From CAILKP01 sp038231815 (GTDB lineage: Bacteria > Planctomycetota > Phycisphaerae > Phycisphaerales > UBA1924), in the NCBI GenBank assembly GCA_038231815.1, contig JBBRKQ010000059.1, positions 1 through 24,979 of the forward strand: DNA of 24,979 nt. The letters run 5' to 3'. Below, in pieces: positions 1 to 7,822 of the stretch. Within the stretch, counting starts at the first letter, position 1. The number at the start of each line of letters is the position of its first letter. A program made the position numbers and the translations under genes. The notes under the pieces were generated by a model that made no database searches, was not told the DNA's origin, and saw only the letters and a list, made by a program, of their open reading frames with translations.

Positions 1-1520
1 GCCAGAGCCTCGCACGTGGTGGTGGTGCCGTGGTAAGGGAAAGGATCGAGCGCGATATCGACACGGTTGTAGAGGGCCATGGCGTCTTGCCGGCGCGGGA
101 GGAACGCGACGGTTTCGATGCGATCGGCGGCGATGCCGTGCTGGGTGATCTGTGCTTTGATGGCATCTGCAATGTGGGCGGAGCTGAAGACGCCGGCTTT
201 GAGCAGCAGGCGGGAATCGGGGGCGGCGTGCATGGCGCCGGCCCAGAGCTTTGCGGTCGCGGGGTTAAACTTGGTGATGGCGTTGAAGGATCCGAAGGTG
301 ATGAAACCATTGGCCAGGCAGGGCGGGGGTGCCAGCGGGGTATCAAGAAGCTCAACGCCGGGCTTGAAGCAGAGGAAGCAGGGGTCCAGCCGGATGAGCG
401 TTTCGGTGGCCTGAGATTCATATCCGGCGGGATCGGTCAGGGAATCGACGAATCGAAGATCGACATCATCAAGGCCGGTGGTGTGCGGATAGCCGCACCA
501 GGTGGCGATGACGGGCGCGGGGTTACGGGCGAGAGCGAGGAGGGCGTTGCCGGCGGAGTGGCCGCCGAGTTCGATGAGCACATCGATCTGGCGGCTGCGG
601 ATTTCGGTGGCGATATCTTCCATGTCCAGGCCGTTGAGATTAACCCAACGTTCGGGGATTGCGCCCATGGCATCAAAGAGTCGGCGGCTGGCGTGGTCTT
701 TCTGGCCGAGCTGGAAGATGGTGATCTCGAAGCTGTCGCGACTGAGGCCGGCGAGCAGGGGCTCCAGAAAGAAGGCGACGGAATGGTCGCGGAGGTCTGC
801 GGAGATGAAAGCGAGGCGAACTTTGCGGCTGGCGGTCGGGAGTGGTTTGTGGGCGGGCGGTGCCGGGGGCGAGGCTCGTTTCATGGCATCGACGGCGGAT
901 CCGTAGAGCCGGTGAATCTCAAAGATGTCGGGGGCGGTGAGAGTGCAGCTGTAGTTGCCGGCGAAGCACCAGTCACCGGCGGCGACCGTATCGAGTGGGT
1001 GACGACGGGCGAGCTCTGCCAAGCCGGCCAAACCTTCCTGTGCGCGACCAACGTTCATGAGAGCGCGGAAGACCTGGGCGGCGAGGTTTAGGCGGCCCAA
1101 GAGGTCGCCGGTCAGACTGGCGGCCATGGTCAGCATTTCATCGTACCGGCTGAGCTGCACGCAGCTGTACATGAAAACTTCGCGGAGCACGTCGCCTTGC
1201 GGGTCTGTTGGGTGGCGCTTCAGGAAAGTCTCACAGGCGGTGATGGCCTGTTCATGGAAATTGAATGTGGCGTGGGCGTAGGCGTAGCTGTAGACGGCCA
1301 TGGCCGAGTCGGGGCCCATGGCCAGGCAGCGGCCCGCGTAGTAGAACATCTGCTCGACCGGGCCGGTGCGCATGAGGACCTGCACCATGGCCATGGCCAG
1401 ATTGAGATTAGAAGGGTCCGATGCCAGCCCTCGCTGGACGGTAGCGAGCGCACGCTGCAACTGGCCCTGCTGGAGCAGTTGATGAGCTTCATGGGCGATG
1501 TGGTCGGCGCGGGAGGACAT
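1..1520 (-). CDS. TPR / O-GlcNAc transferase-like (SPINDLY, GT41) glycosyltransferase, 3' end beyond window
   Basis: Read on the minus strand from ATG at 1518-1520, the frame stays open to the left edge (about 506 codons), so the C-terminus is missing. Residues 1-200 are helical TPR-like repeats (e.g. LLQQGQLQRALATVQRGL). From about residue 234 the GT41 catalytic region follows: ADLRDHSVAFFLEPLL (His246), IELGGHSAGNALLALARNP, ATWCGYPHTTGLDDVDLRF (about 339-357), ITFGSFNAITKFNP (Lys417, at the place of the UDP-binding Lys of human OGT) and LDPFPYHGTTTTCEAL (His498). The family moves a sugar, usually GlcNAc from a UDP donor, to Ser/Thr of proteins; no signal peptide is seen, so it should be cytosolic. 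The start lies 57 bp after the yidC stop on the same strand, so co-transcription is likely. Family assignment is firm; substrate and sugar are unknown. Confidence 0.9.
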   Translation of the reverse strand, partial: MSSRADHIAHEAHQLLQQGQLQRALATVQRGLASDPSNLNLAMAMVQVLMRTGPVEQMFYYAGRCLAMGPDSAMAVYSYAYAHATFNFHEQAITACETFLKRHPTDPQGDVLREVFMYSCVQLSRYDEMLTMAASLTGDLLGRLNLAAQVFRALMNVGRAQEGLAGLAELARRHPLDTVAAGDWCFAGNYSCTLTAPDIFEIHRLYGSAVDAMKRASPPAPPAHKPLPTASRKVRLAFISADLRDHSVAFFLEPLLAGLSRDSFEITIFQLGQKDHASRRLFDAMGAIPERWVNLNGLDMEDIATEIRSRQIDVLIELGGHSAGNALLALARNPAPVIATWCGYPHTTGLDDVDLRFVDSLTDPAGYESQATETLIRLDPCFLCFKPGVELLDTPLAPPPCLANGFITFGSFNAITKFNPATAKLWAGAMHAAPDSRLLLKAGVFSSAHIADAIKAQITQHGIAADRIETVAFLPRRQDAMALYNRVDIALDPFPYHGTTTTCEAL

Positions 1521-1577
1521 GATGCGTTTTTTGCGGAGCGGCGCGGGGCGGGGCGAAGCGGTGCCGGGCCGGGCCGG

Positions 1578-3932
1578 TTACTTGCGGGGCTGGCGGCTGG
1601 CCTTTTCGCGCTGCTTGCGGAGGTCTTCAGCGGAGGCCATGCGGCGCTGGAGCTCATCTTGAATACGGGCGAAGAACCCCTGTTTGGGCTGCTCGAGAAG
1701 CAGGCGCTTGGCGACTGGGCCGAGCAGCTTTTCCTGCTCTTCGCGGAACTTATCTTCACGCTCGACGTGCTTGCGGATGTGGCGACTCTCGATGATGCCC
1801 AGGGTGCTGTTGGCTACGAAGTACAGCGACAGCGCGGCGGGGGCGTTGTACATCATCAGCGGGAAGAGAATGACCATCATGATCTTGGTGATCTTCTGCT
1901 GGGTCTCCATCTCGGGCGAGAGTGTGGTGGCCTGGGGTGGTGAGAGGTACTTCTGCTGGAAGTAGAAGACCACGCCAAGCAGCAGGGGCAGGAAGTTGAT
2001 GGCATTAATACGACCAATGAGCGCCGAGACCCACGGAATCGGGAACGAGAAGCCGAGGCTGATCAACCGATCGGGCTCGGCCAGATCTCCGAGGAAGCCC
2101 CAACTGCCGCCGGAGATGGCCTGGAACACACCGAAGAAGCCGCCCTCGTGGCGGAGTTCGTAGGTGAAGTAGATCATCGCATAGAGAGCGATCCACACGG
2201 GCATCTGCAGGAACATGGGCAGGCAGCCTAGGGCCTGGAGGTAATTGATCTTCTCTTCCTGCATGAGCCGGGCGGTCTCTTCGCGCAGGCGCTTTGGATC
2301 ATCGCCGTACTTTTCCTTTAGGGCGGCCTGCTTGGGCGCCAGCTTCTGCATTTGTTTGCCAAACCGCTGGAGGTTGGCCTGGCTCCACTTGGTAACTGGG
2401 TGCAGGATGGTGCGAACTGTCAGGACGAGGAAGATAACCGCCAGTGCCCAATCCTTAAGCACGTAGTCGTGCAGGAAGCCCAGGTACCAGCGGAGGGTGT
2501 ACGTTAAACTTTGGAAGGTGCAAACCACGCAGGGGCCACCGAAGCTGTAGAGCACCAGACCTTCGAGACCAGCCGCCTCGGCTGATTTGTCACCGGCGAT
2601 GGCGTTGGTGCTGACGGGGCCGGCGTAGAGGCCGACGGAGTAATCTGCCGCAGCGCCGGGGGCGATGCTGCCGACGGCGCCCTGCAGCACTGTGACAAGG
2701 GCGGCGTGCTTGGTCATTTCGGCTTCATTGCCGATGACAGCGTTGCCGTATCCATCATCCTCGCGGGCGAGGGCGACTCGCTCAACTTGTGCGGTGAGTT
2801 TGAGTTCCTTGTCCGGCTTGCCGTCGGCCCGCTTGGGCTGACGGTCTGCCAGGCTGTAGACGGCGCTTGCGAAGTAGCGGTTAGACAAGGCCACCCAGGC
2901 CAGTTTCTCGCCGCGCTCAGCGCTGCGAGTGGTTGGGTGAATCGGCAGATCGGTCCATTGCAAGCCGAGACCATCGAGCGGTTTGCCGATGACGGTGTCG
3001 TGCGGGGTGAAGGTTGTGCCATCAACAAACTGGCCGTCCGGATTGGCGGCTGCACCGGGGATGGTGCCGATTCGCAGGCGGCGCACATCGCCACCGTAAC
3101 CGATTTTGCTGTTGGGAATGTCCATCGCACCGGCCTGCCGCCAGGCAAGGTTGATGGTTTGTTCGCTGAGATTGATGGCTTCTTGAAGCACCCGCACGGA
3201 ATAGGTGCCCGGAACAAGCTCAAACGTGCGGGTGAGCTTGACGACATCTTTGCCCTCACCATCTGCCAGAATTGCAAAGAACTGGCCCGGGCCGGACTGC
3301 TGCCAGATGGGCTCCTCAAGCGTGCCGGTCAGTGGAATGTACACACCGTTGACGGTGACACCGAGGACCGCCATAGGAACGAGTTTGTAGCCGCGGGTGG
3401 TGCCGTCAGAATACAACACCGAGCGAGCGAACATTTGCTGGAGGACTTCGTGCTGTTTGCTGCTTTGAATCGAGTCGAACAGCCGGGCTGATTGGAGTTT
3501 GGCGATGCCCGCGCCCAGTGGCGTGAACTCAAGCTTCATCTCGTAGCCAGGGGGGTTTGCTACGCGGGCGGAGCCACCGGTGGAACTCGTCTCCGGTGGT
3601 TGCAACTGGCCGATGGTCACGGGTGAATATGCCGGCCAGATACGGGGCGTTAAACCGGGAACTGCGGCGACAACACCGACCGGAGCCGCGGCGACAGTTG
3701 GCTGCGCGGCACCTGCAACGGCCGCCGCGGTGGGGGCAGGTGGAGGCGTTGCTGCCGCACCGGGTGCTGGCGGCGCTATGGCAGTTGGCGCAGCGACAGG
3801 TGGCGGGGCGCTTGGCGAGCTTGTAAGAGCCGTGCTGCCGGTGGTTTTGAATACGGTGTACCCCACCAAGGCGGTCAGAGCGACCAGAACGATGGGGAGA
3901 GCGATCTTTGCGATTTTCGAGCCTGCGGCCAT
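1578..3932 (-). CDS. yidC: Membrane protein insertase YidC/Oxa1
   Basis: Inserts and folds inner-membrane proteins, alone or with SecYEG. Counting from the ATG at 3932 (784 aa), one N-terminal membrane segment (about 10-28) is followed by an Ala/Pro-rich linker (about 35-105). Then comes a large hydrophilic periplasmic domain (about 115-465), then the Oxa1 core (about 480-720): WYLGFLHDYVLKDWALAV, LTVRTILHPVTKWSQ with the conserved membrane Arg (about 507), the coiled C1 loop (QMQKLAPKQAALKEKYGDDP), CLPMFLQMPVWIALYAMIYF, and a final segment NAPAALSLYFVANSTLGI. The basic tail (RKQREKASRQPRK) suits ribosome contact. The periplasmic domain fits a Gram-negative envelope; E. coli YidC is about 548 aa, so this one is long. 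A GTG at 3983 would add 17 residues; neither start has a Shine-Dalgarno site, and ATG gives the cleaner N-terminal anchor. Confidence 0.95.
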   Translation of the reverse strand: MAAGSKIAKIALPIVLVALTALVGYTVFKTTGSTALTSSPSAPPPVAAPTAIAPPAPGAAATPPPAPTAAAVAGAAQPTVAAAPVGVVAAVPGLTPRIWPAYSPVTIGQLQPPETSSTGGSARVANPPGYEMKLEFTPLGAGIAKLQSARLFDSIQSSKQHEVLQQMFARSVLYSDGTTRGYKLVPMAVLGVTVNGVYIPLTGTLEEPIWQQSGPGQFFAILADGEGKDVVKLTRTFELVPGTYSVRVLQEAINLSEQTINLAWRQAGAMDIPNSKIGYGGDVRRLRIGTIPGAAANPDGQFVDGTTFTPHDTVIGKPLDGLGLQWTDLPIHPTTRSAERGEKLAWVALSNRYFASAVYSLADRQPKRADGKPDKELKLTAQVERVALAREDDGYGNAVIGNEAEMTKHAALVTVLQGAVGSIAPGAAADYSVGLYAGPVSTNAIAGDKSAEAAGLEGLVLYSFGGPCVVCTFQSLTYTLRWYLGFLHDYVLKDWALAVIFLVLTVRTILHPVTKWSQANLQRFGKQMQKLAPKQAALKEKYGDDPKRLREETARLMQEEKINYLQALGCLPMFLQMPVWIALYAMIYFTYELRHEGGFFGVFQAISGGSWGFLGDLAEPDRLISLGFSFPIPWVSALIGRINAINFLPLLLGVVFYFQQKYLSPPQATTLSPEMETQQKITKIMMVILFPLMMYNAPAALSLYFVANSTLGIIESRHIRKHVEREDKFREEQEKLLGPVAKRLLLEQPKQGFFARIQDELQRRMASAEDLRKQREKASRQPRK

Positions 3933-4189
3933 AAGGGCGGTAGTAAAGGCGATCAGGGCGGCAAAAGACGACCAACGCCTCACGAAATGCGAAAATGCCA
4001 GCAGTTTTGCACTACCGCGTTGTGCGCGTGCGAGCGTGTTTGAAAAGGATGAAGCCGGGGGTTTGGATATCCACGGACACTCCCCGCCTACCCGCAGCCG
4101 CGGCAGACTGGTTCGGGGATCTTTCGGCTAGCAGCCTACCTTCGGAATCGCAGTTTCATTGGACTCGCCATTTTTTACAGGAAGCTCCC

Positions 4190-4585
4190 ATGGTCACCCT
4201 CGCAGACGCCCGTCGCATCATTGCCGCCGCTGAACAGCATGCCGCCACCGTTGGGCAGCCGATGAACATTGCCGTGGCGGATGCGGGCGGCAACCTGGTG
4301 GCCCACGTGCGCATGGATGGGGCTTGGCTTGGCTCGATTGATATCTCGATTAAAAAGGCCTTTACAGCCCGGGCGTTTGACATTACCACCAAAGACCTTG
4401 CCACCCATAGCCAGTCGGGCGGGCAGTTCTTTGGCATTCATGCCAGCAACGACGGCAAGATTATGATTTTCGCCGGTGGTATCCCGCTGAAGAAGGACGG
4501 AAAAGTTGTTGGCGCTATTGGTGTCAGCGGCGGCTCGGGCGAGCAGGATCATGCCGTCGCTGAGGCGGGCGCTAAGGCGTTCTGA
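4190..4585 (+). CDS. GlcG/HbpS-type (DUF336) small protein
   Basis: 131 aa from ATG 4190, preceded by a fair ribosome site (ACAGGAAG, 4177-4184). The open frame extends upstream to 3995, but that part is Arg/Pro-rich and unlike the family, and it covers the yidC-divergent promoter region. The protein matches the GlcG/HbpS fold: LADARRIIAAAEQHA, then NIAVADAGGNLVAHVRMDGAW, SIDISIKKAFTARAF, FGIHASNDGKIMIFAGGIPL and DGKVVGAIGVSGGSGEQDHAVAEAG. Family members include the secreted haem-binding HbpS and the GlcG protein of glycolate loci; many are stand-alone and of unknown role. No signal peptide is present, so it is probably cytosolic. It is divergent from yidC and followed by a candidate terminator. 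Family is clear, biochemical role is not. Confidence 0.85.
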   Translation: MVTLADARRIIAAAEQHAATVGQPMNIAVADAGGNLVAHVRMDGAWLGSIDISIKKAFTARAFDITTKDLATHSQSGGQFFGIHASNDGKIMIFAGGIPLKKDGKVVGAIGVSGGSGEQDHAVAEAGAKAF

Positions 4586-4589
4586 GGAA

Positions 4590-4637
4590 AGATTGCCAGA
4601 TCTTTAAATGGCCAGATGGCCGGATGGCCAGATTTTT
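4590..4637. repeat. Degenerate 8-bp tandem repeat, locus 1
   Basis: Six units in 8-bp phase: AGATTGCC, AGATCTTT, AAATGGCC, AGATGGCC, GGATGGCC, AGATTTTT. They start 4 bases after the stop codon of the GlcG-like gene. The same period and consensus, in the same plus-strand orientation, recur at 10712-10751 and 11756-11811. Confidence 0.7.
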
Positions 4638-4676
4638 TCGGGCAAGTGGCGGGGAAGTTTTTCGTCATGAAGCTTT

Positions 4677-4705
4677 GCCGCTCAAATCGAGCGGCTTTGC
4701 TTTTT
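4677..4705 (+). terminator. Candidate intrinsic terminator after GlcG-like gene
   Basis: A 7-bp perfect stem GCCGCTC / GAGCGGC (4677-4683 and 4689-4695, loop AAATC) is followed by TTTGCTTTTT (4696-4705). Position and T-rich tail suit termination of plus-strand transcripts between the GlcG-like gene and the convergent ispE. The stem is short, so strength is uncertain. Confidence 0.55.
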
Positions 4706-4744
4706 GGAGCGATAAACACTCCGGTCAAACAGCAAGCGCCTGAG

Positions 4745-5689
4745 CTACACCAGCCGCACCGCCATCGCCGGGCATTCCGTCGCGCGGAACACTTTGCTTG
4801 CCAACTGACCCGCGGCCGCTGCATCTTGGCCTGCGATCAGAAACAATGTACTGCCCGAGCCTGAGACATGGACCGGTTGATGGGCTGTTGCCCCGGCGGC
4901 TGCGGCGATTTCGGCGAGCTTGGGGGCCACGTGCATGGCGGCTGCGGCGAGGTCGTTAAACAGCGTGCCGTCTGCAATTGGCTGGCCAGCCAGACCGGCC
5001 GCACTGCGCACCACGCGGTCGGCATCCAGCGTGTGACCGGTGGCGGAATCAAAGGCCTTGTACACCGCGGGCGTGGGGCAGCCAAACGGCGGGAAGATGA
5101 GCACCAAGTAACCGTGCGAACGCTGGATTCGTCGATGCCGCTCCCCGAATCCCTCAACAATCGCAGGCCGCGGCGCAACGCTGCCGGCGGTGCCCACAGG
5201 ATCGGCAAAGAAGGCCACATCGCTGCCTAATGACATTGCCGCATCGACCAGCCAGTTTGTATGGCGAGCGGTTTCGCCGCCGCCGCGTTCAAGCAGAAGT
5301 TGGCACAAGCGCAGCACGGCCCCCGCATCCGCCGAGCCGCCACCGAGGCCGCCACCGGTTGGGATGCGTTTGCGCAGCTTGATTGCCACACCATGCTCCA
5401 GCCCCATTCGCGCCGCCGCCGCGGCCATTGCCCGCACGGCAAGGTCTTTGTCGGCAGGCCAATCAATGGCCGATGGCTTTAGTGCATCGATGGCCCACGC
5501 CACATCAAGCTCGATGCGGGATGCGGGCCAATCGGGCATTGGAATGAGCGTGAGATCATCGCATAGATTGATGCAGTGGAAGTGTGAAGCGATTGGGTGG
5601 TAGCCGCGGGGCGGCGCGGGCGGACCGACGGCCAGCGTGAGGTTGACCTTGGCGGGGGCGGCCAGTGAGATGGGGGTAGAAAATCGCAC
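4745..5689 (-). CDS. ispE: 4-diphosphocytidyl-2-C-methyl-D-erythritol kinase
   Basis: Phosphorylates CDP-ME with ATP at the 2-position in the MEP (non-mevalonate) isoprenoid pathway; cytosolic GHMP kinase. 314 aa, slightly longer than typical (about 280-300). Motif 1 at the N-terminus is APAKVNLTL with the probable catalytic Lys14. Motif 2, the phosphate loop, is PTGGGLGGGSADAG (110-123). GSDVAFF carries the probable catalytic Asp157. Motif 3 is VSGSGSTLFLI near the C-terminus. The start is a GTG at 5687-5689 without an obvious Shine-Dalgarno site; it is required because the conserved APAKVN motif begins only 10 residues in. The promoter side is occupied by the repeat element at 5710-5952. 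Convergent with the GlcG-like gene. Confidence in function is high. Confidence 0.95.
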   Translation of the reverse strand: MRFSTPISLAAPAKVNLTLAVGPPAPPRGYHPIASHFHCINLCDDLTLIPMPDWPASRIELDVAWAIDALKPSAIDWPADKDLAVRAMAAAAARMGLEHGVAIKLRKRIPTGGGLGGGSADAGAVLRLCQLLLERGGGETARHTNWLVDAAMSLGSDVAFFADPVGTAGSVAPRPAIVEGFGERHRRIQRSHGYLVLIFPPFGCPTPAVYKAFDSATGHTLDADRVVRSAAGLAGQPIADGTLFNDLAAAAMHVAPKLAEIAAAAGATAHQPVHVSGSGSTLFLIAGQDAAAAGQLASKVFRATECPAMAVRLV

Positions 5690-5709
5690 ACGTGAGGATA
5701 GGGATTCCG

Positions 5710-5952
5710 CCGTGGCATCGCCTTTCTAGGCGATGTCCTGTGAAGTCTTCCAGCGACGGGGCGGTTCGCTGAATCAAACTTTGCCGTTGCAAACTGCACA
5801 TCCCCGAAGAACTCAAAGGCCATCGCCTTTTTTAGGCGATGCCCTGTGAATGCTTCCAGCGACGAGGCGGTTCGCTGAATCAAACTTTGCCTTTGCAAAC
5901 TGTACATCCCCGAAGAACTCAAAGGCCATCGCCTAGAAAGGCGATGCCACGG
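5710..5952. repeat. Symmetrical repeat element: two 105/106-bp units inside 26-bp perfect inverted repeats
   Basis: Left end 5710-5735 and right end 5927-5952 are exact reverse complements (26/26; outer part CCGTGG / CCACGG, inner part a CATCGCC..GGCGATG hairpin). Between them lie two direct repeats, 5716-5820 and 5821-5926; their 85-bp spacers differ at 6 positions by my count. Three hairpins with CATCGCC / GGCGATG stems sit at 5716-5735, 5821-5841 and 5927-5946, about 105 bp apart. There is no credible ORF inside. It fills the region between divergent ispE and the secreted-protein gene. It resembles a REP/BIME-like or MITE-like non-autonomous element, but I cannot assign a known family. Confidence 0.85.
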
Positions 5953-6008
5953 TGATGACACTCTTTATTCTGAACCAACACCGCCCGCTGTGGGCCGTAC
6001 CATGCCGC

Positions 6009-7694
6009 ATGTGCAATAGACCGGTTGCCAGCTTTATCGTTCTCTTCGCTTTGGTCTCAGGTGCCAATGGCAGTCAGGACGCCAAGAAGCCCGCTGGCGA
6101 AGCCAACAACAAACCGGTTCTTGGGAGCCAGGGCCTGCACGGATACATCGGCTTTAATGCCGCGAGGCCGCCGGAGAAAGCGGAGTTCAGCGCGGGGATG
6201 GGGTTCTACTCCGCGGCGTGGACGCTGATCGACAAGCCGATTGCCAATATCCAGATTGGCCTGGCCAGCACATGGATAATGCCCGACAACTCCGACAACA
6301 AAGACCGGCCCCTTGCGCCTGAAGGGACGCTGGCCCGCAAGTGGCCCGAACGTGGGCCAACGTGGAGCAGCGTGTTCCAAACCGTTGAGGGTGGCCTGGG
6401 CTACTGGGCGCGCAACCATTTCCGTTATGGTCCGCCTAAGTTCAGCATGAACGCCACGCCGCAGTGCTACGACTATGAAGTTGGCTCACCGGGATGGTCC
6501 TTCTTTTACAGCAATGTCGCCCTGCCGGATGATCGCCTGGGGATCGCGCAGCTGAGTAATCGCCTGCTGATCCCGCCCGATGCGCTGCCGTTTGCGGGCA
6601 ATCCGGACGGTGAGTTCTTGGGCTACTCGTGGATGGCGCTGCCCATGACCGATTCGACTGGGGCGACAGATGCGGTCGGTGCCGTCGCGGGCGACCCGCC
6701 GACCGGCGACCAATCGTGGACGTGCTTCCTGAGCGCTGGCAACTTCAAGGGGCCGATCGCGTATTACATCCCAGAAACGTGGAGCAAGATCGGAAAGATT
6801 TTTAACTACCCGTTTATTTACGGTCGTGGGCTTGATGCGCGGCCGGGAACCATGGGCGGGGGAGCGATGGAGATTAATACCGTGCCGCGCTTTGACAGCA
6901 CGGATGCGCAAGGGGTAAGTTATTCCAAGATTCCAAAGTTGCAGTTCCCGCTTGATGATCAGGGACGAACGCTGCTGGTGCAGGATGTGAAGTACTACTC
7001 CAAGGCAGCACTGTGGGACAGCTTCAAGGCCTGGCGAGATGGCGGACCGGAGTGCTCAGGCCGATTTGATGAGAAGGGCACTTGGCGGTCCAAGCTGACG
7101 GCCACTCCGACCCGCTATGACCAGGCCCAGAAGACGATGAAAGGGATCGATGCTGTCCTTAAGAGCAAGGTGTATGACGGCGACGTGTGGGGCTTGGAGT
7201 GGCCCGAGAGCGACCTTGGCCCCAAACTTACCCCAAAGGGTGTATTCCCGCAGTACTTTAAGCACGTGGGTGAGGAACGCATCGCCGTGGCGGCTGACAC
7301 CGTGCCAGAGGAAACCGGGCTCTTGAAGCAAGAGTTCCCGCTGGCCGGGCGGGGCGAGCCGTATACCTCTCCAACCAAAGGCGCGTGGATGCAGCCGGGG
7401 GCTACGGCCGGGCCGTTTACGGTGCATCTGACTGATGGCTCGGTAGTGACATATTGGTGGTACCGCTTCGTCGACCAGCCATCGTTCCAGCAGTACAACT
7501 GGAGTCAGGAAAAGAAGGCCAAGCTGCAAGCACTGGCGGAGAAAATTCACGGAACGTGGCCGATTGATCGCGACTACATGGCGCCACCCGGGCGCGGCGA
7601 ACTGGCGAGATTGGACCCGGCCCTGCTGGTGACGCCGCCCAAGGGGTTGGAGATTGGGTACGTGCCGATTGTGACGGGCCAGATGAGTAAATGA
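6009..7694 (+). CDS. Secreted protein of unknown function
   Basis: I do not recognise the family. From ATG 6009 the product is 561 aa with a good signal peptide: short basic N-region MCNRPVAS, hydrophobic core FIVLFALVSG, likely cleavage near SGANG-SQ. The mature part is rich in Trp, Tyr, Gly and Pro, with few Cys and no internal membrane segment. It has stretches such as YIGFNAARPPEKAEFSAGMG, GLGYWARNHFRYGPPKFSM, SPGWSFFYSNVALPDDRLGI and DGSVVTYWWYRFVDQPSF, suggesting a beta-rich extracytoplasmic protein. In-frame ATG 5955 and GTG 5952 are alternative starts, but they sit at the edge of the repeat element and would give a long irregular N-region. No start has a clear ribosome site. Divergent from ispE, convergent with the histidine kinase. 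Coding is well supported; function unknown. Confidence 0.75.
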   Translation: MCNRPVASFIVLFALVSGANGSQDAKKPAGEANNKPVLGSQGLHGYIGFNAARPPEKAEFSAGMGFYSAAWTLIDKPIANIQIGLASTWIMPDNSDNKDRPLAPEGTLARKWPERGPTWSSVFQTVEGGLGYWARNHFRYGPPKFSMNATPQCYDYEVGSPGWSFFYSNVALPDDRLGIAQLSNRLLIPPDALPFAGNPDGEFLGYSWMALPMTDSTGATDAVGAVAGDPPTGDQSWTCFLSAGNFKGPIAYYIPETWSKIGKIFNYPFIYGRGLDARPGTMGGGAMEINTVPRFDSTDAQGVSYSKIPKLQFPLDDQGRTLLVQDVKYYSKAALWDSFKAWRDGGPECSGRFDEKGTWRSKLTATPTRYDQAQKTMKGIDAVLKSKVYDGDVWGLEWPESDLGPKLTPKGVFPQYFKHVGEERIAVAADTVPEETGLLKQEFPLAGRGEPYTSPTKGAWMQPGATAGPFTVHLTDGSVVTYWWYRFVDQPSFQQYNWSQEKKAKLQALAEKIHGTWPIDRDYMAPPGRGELARLDPALLVTPPKGLEIGYVPIVTGQMSK

Positions 7695-7713
7695 GCCGCG
7701 ATGTGGCGTTCAC

Positions 7714-7727
7714 CTCGTTTAAACGAG
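7714..7727. other. 14-bp perfect palindrome between convergent genes
   Basis: CTCGTTTAAACGAG lies 20 bp after the stop of the secreted-protein gene and about 95 bp from the end of the convergent histidine kinase gene. It could be a weak terminator stem or a protein-binding palindrome. No T-run follows it. Confidence 0.35.
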
Positions 7728-7822
7728 CTATCGCTGCTGCGCGACAACTTGATGGGAGCAACCAATCAAACTGCGGGCGACTCGCTGCGAACATCTTGCT
7801 AGGGTTGTACGAAAAAGCGCAC

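Noticed and set aside
30..1091. Long plus-strand open frame (353 codons), Gly/Glu-rich
   Set aside because: It is the antisense of the GT41 gene, whose minus-strand frame has unmistakable family motifs; the plus-strand product has no recognisable domain and the composition of a G+C-rich shadow frame.
1197..1943. Plus-strand open frame across the yidC 3' end
   Set aside because: Opposite to the conserved YidC core and the TPR region of the GT41 gene; no domain signature.
2706..3491. Plus-strand open frame of 261 codons
   Set aside because: Antisense to the YidC periplasmic domain; no motifs, and two genes coding in the same place is unlikely.
3995..4189. N-terminal extension of the GlcG-like gene
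   Set aside because: The added 65 residues are Arg/Pro-rich and unlike the family; ATG 4190 has a ribosome site and starts the conserved domain at the usual place.
5479..5961. Minus-strand open frames through the repeat element (peptides with repeated FGDVQFATAKFDSAN)
   Set aside because: The repeated peptide only reflects the tandem DNA repeat; the frames overlap ispE in another phase and have no start signal.
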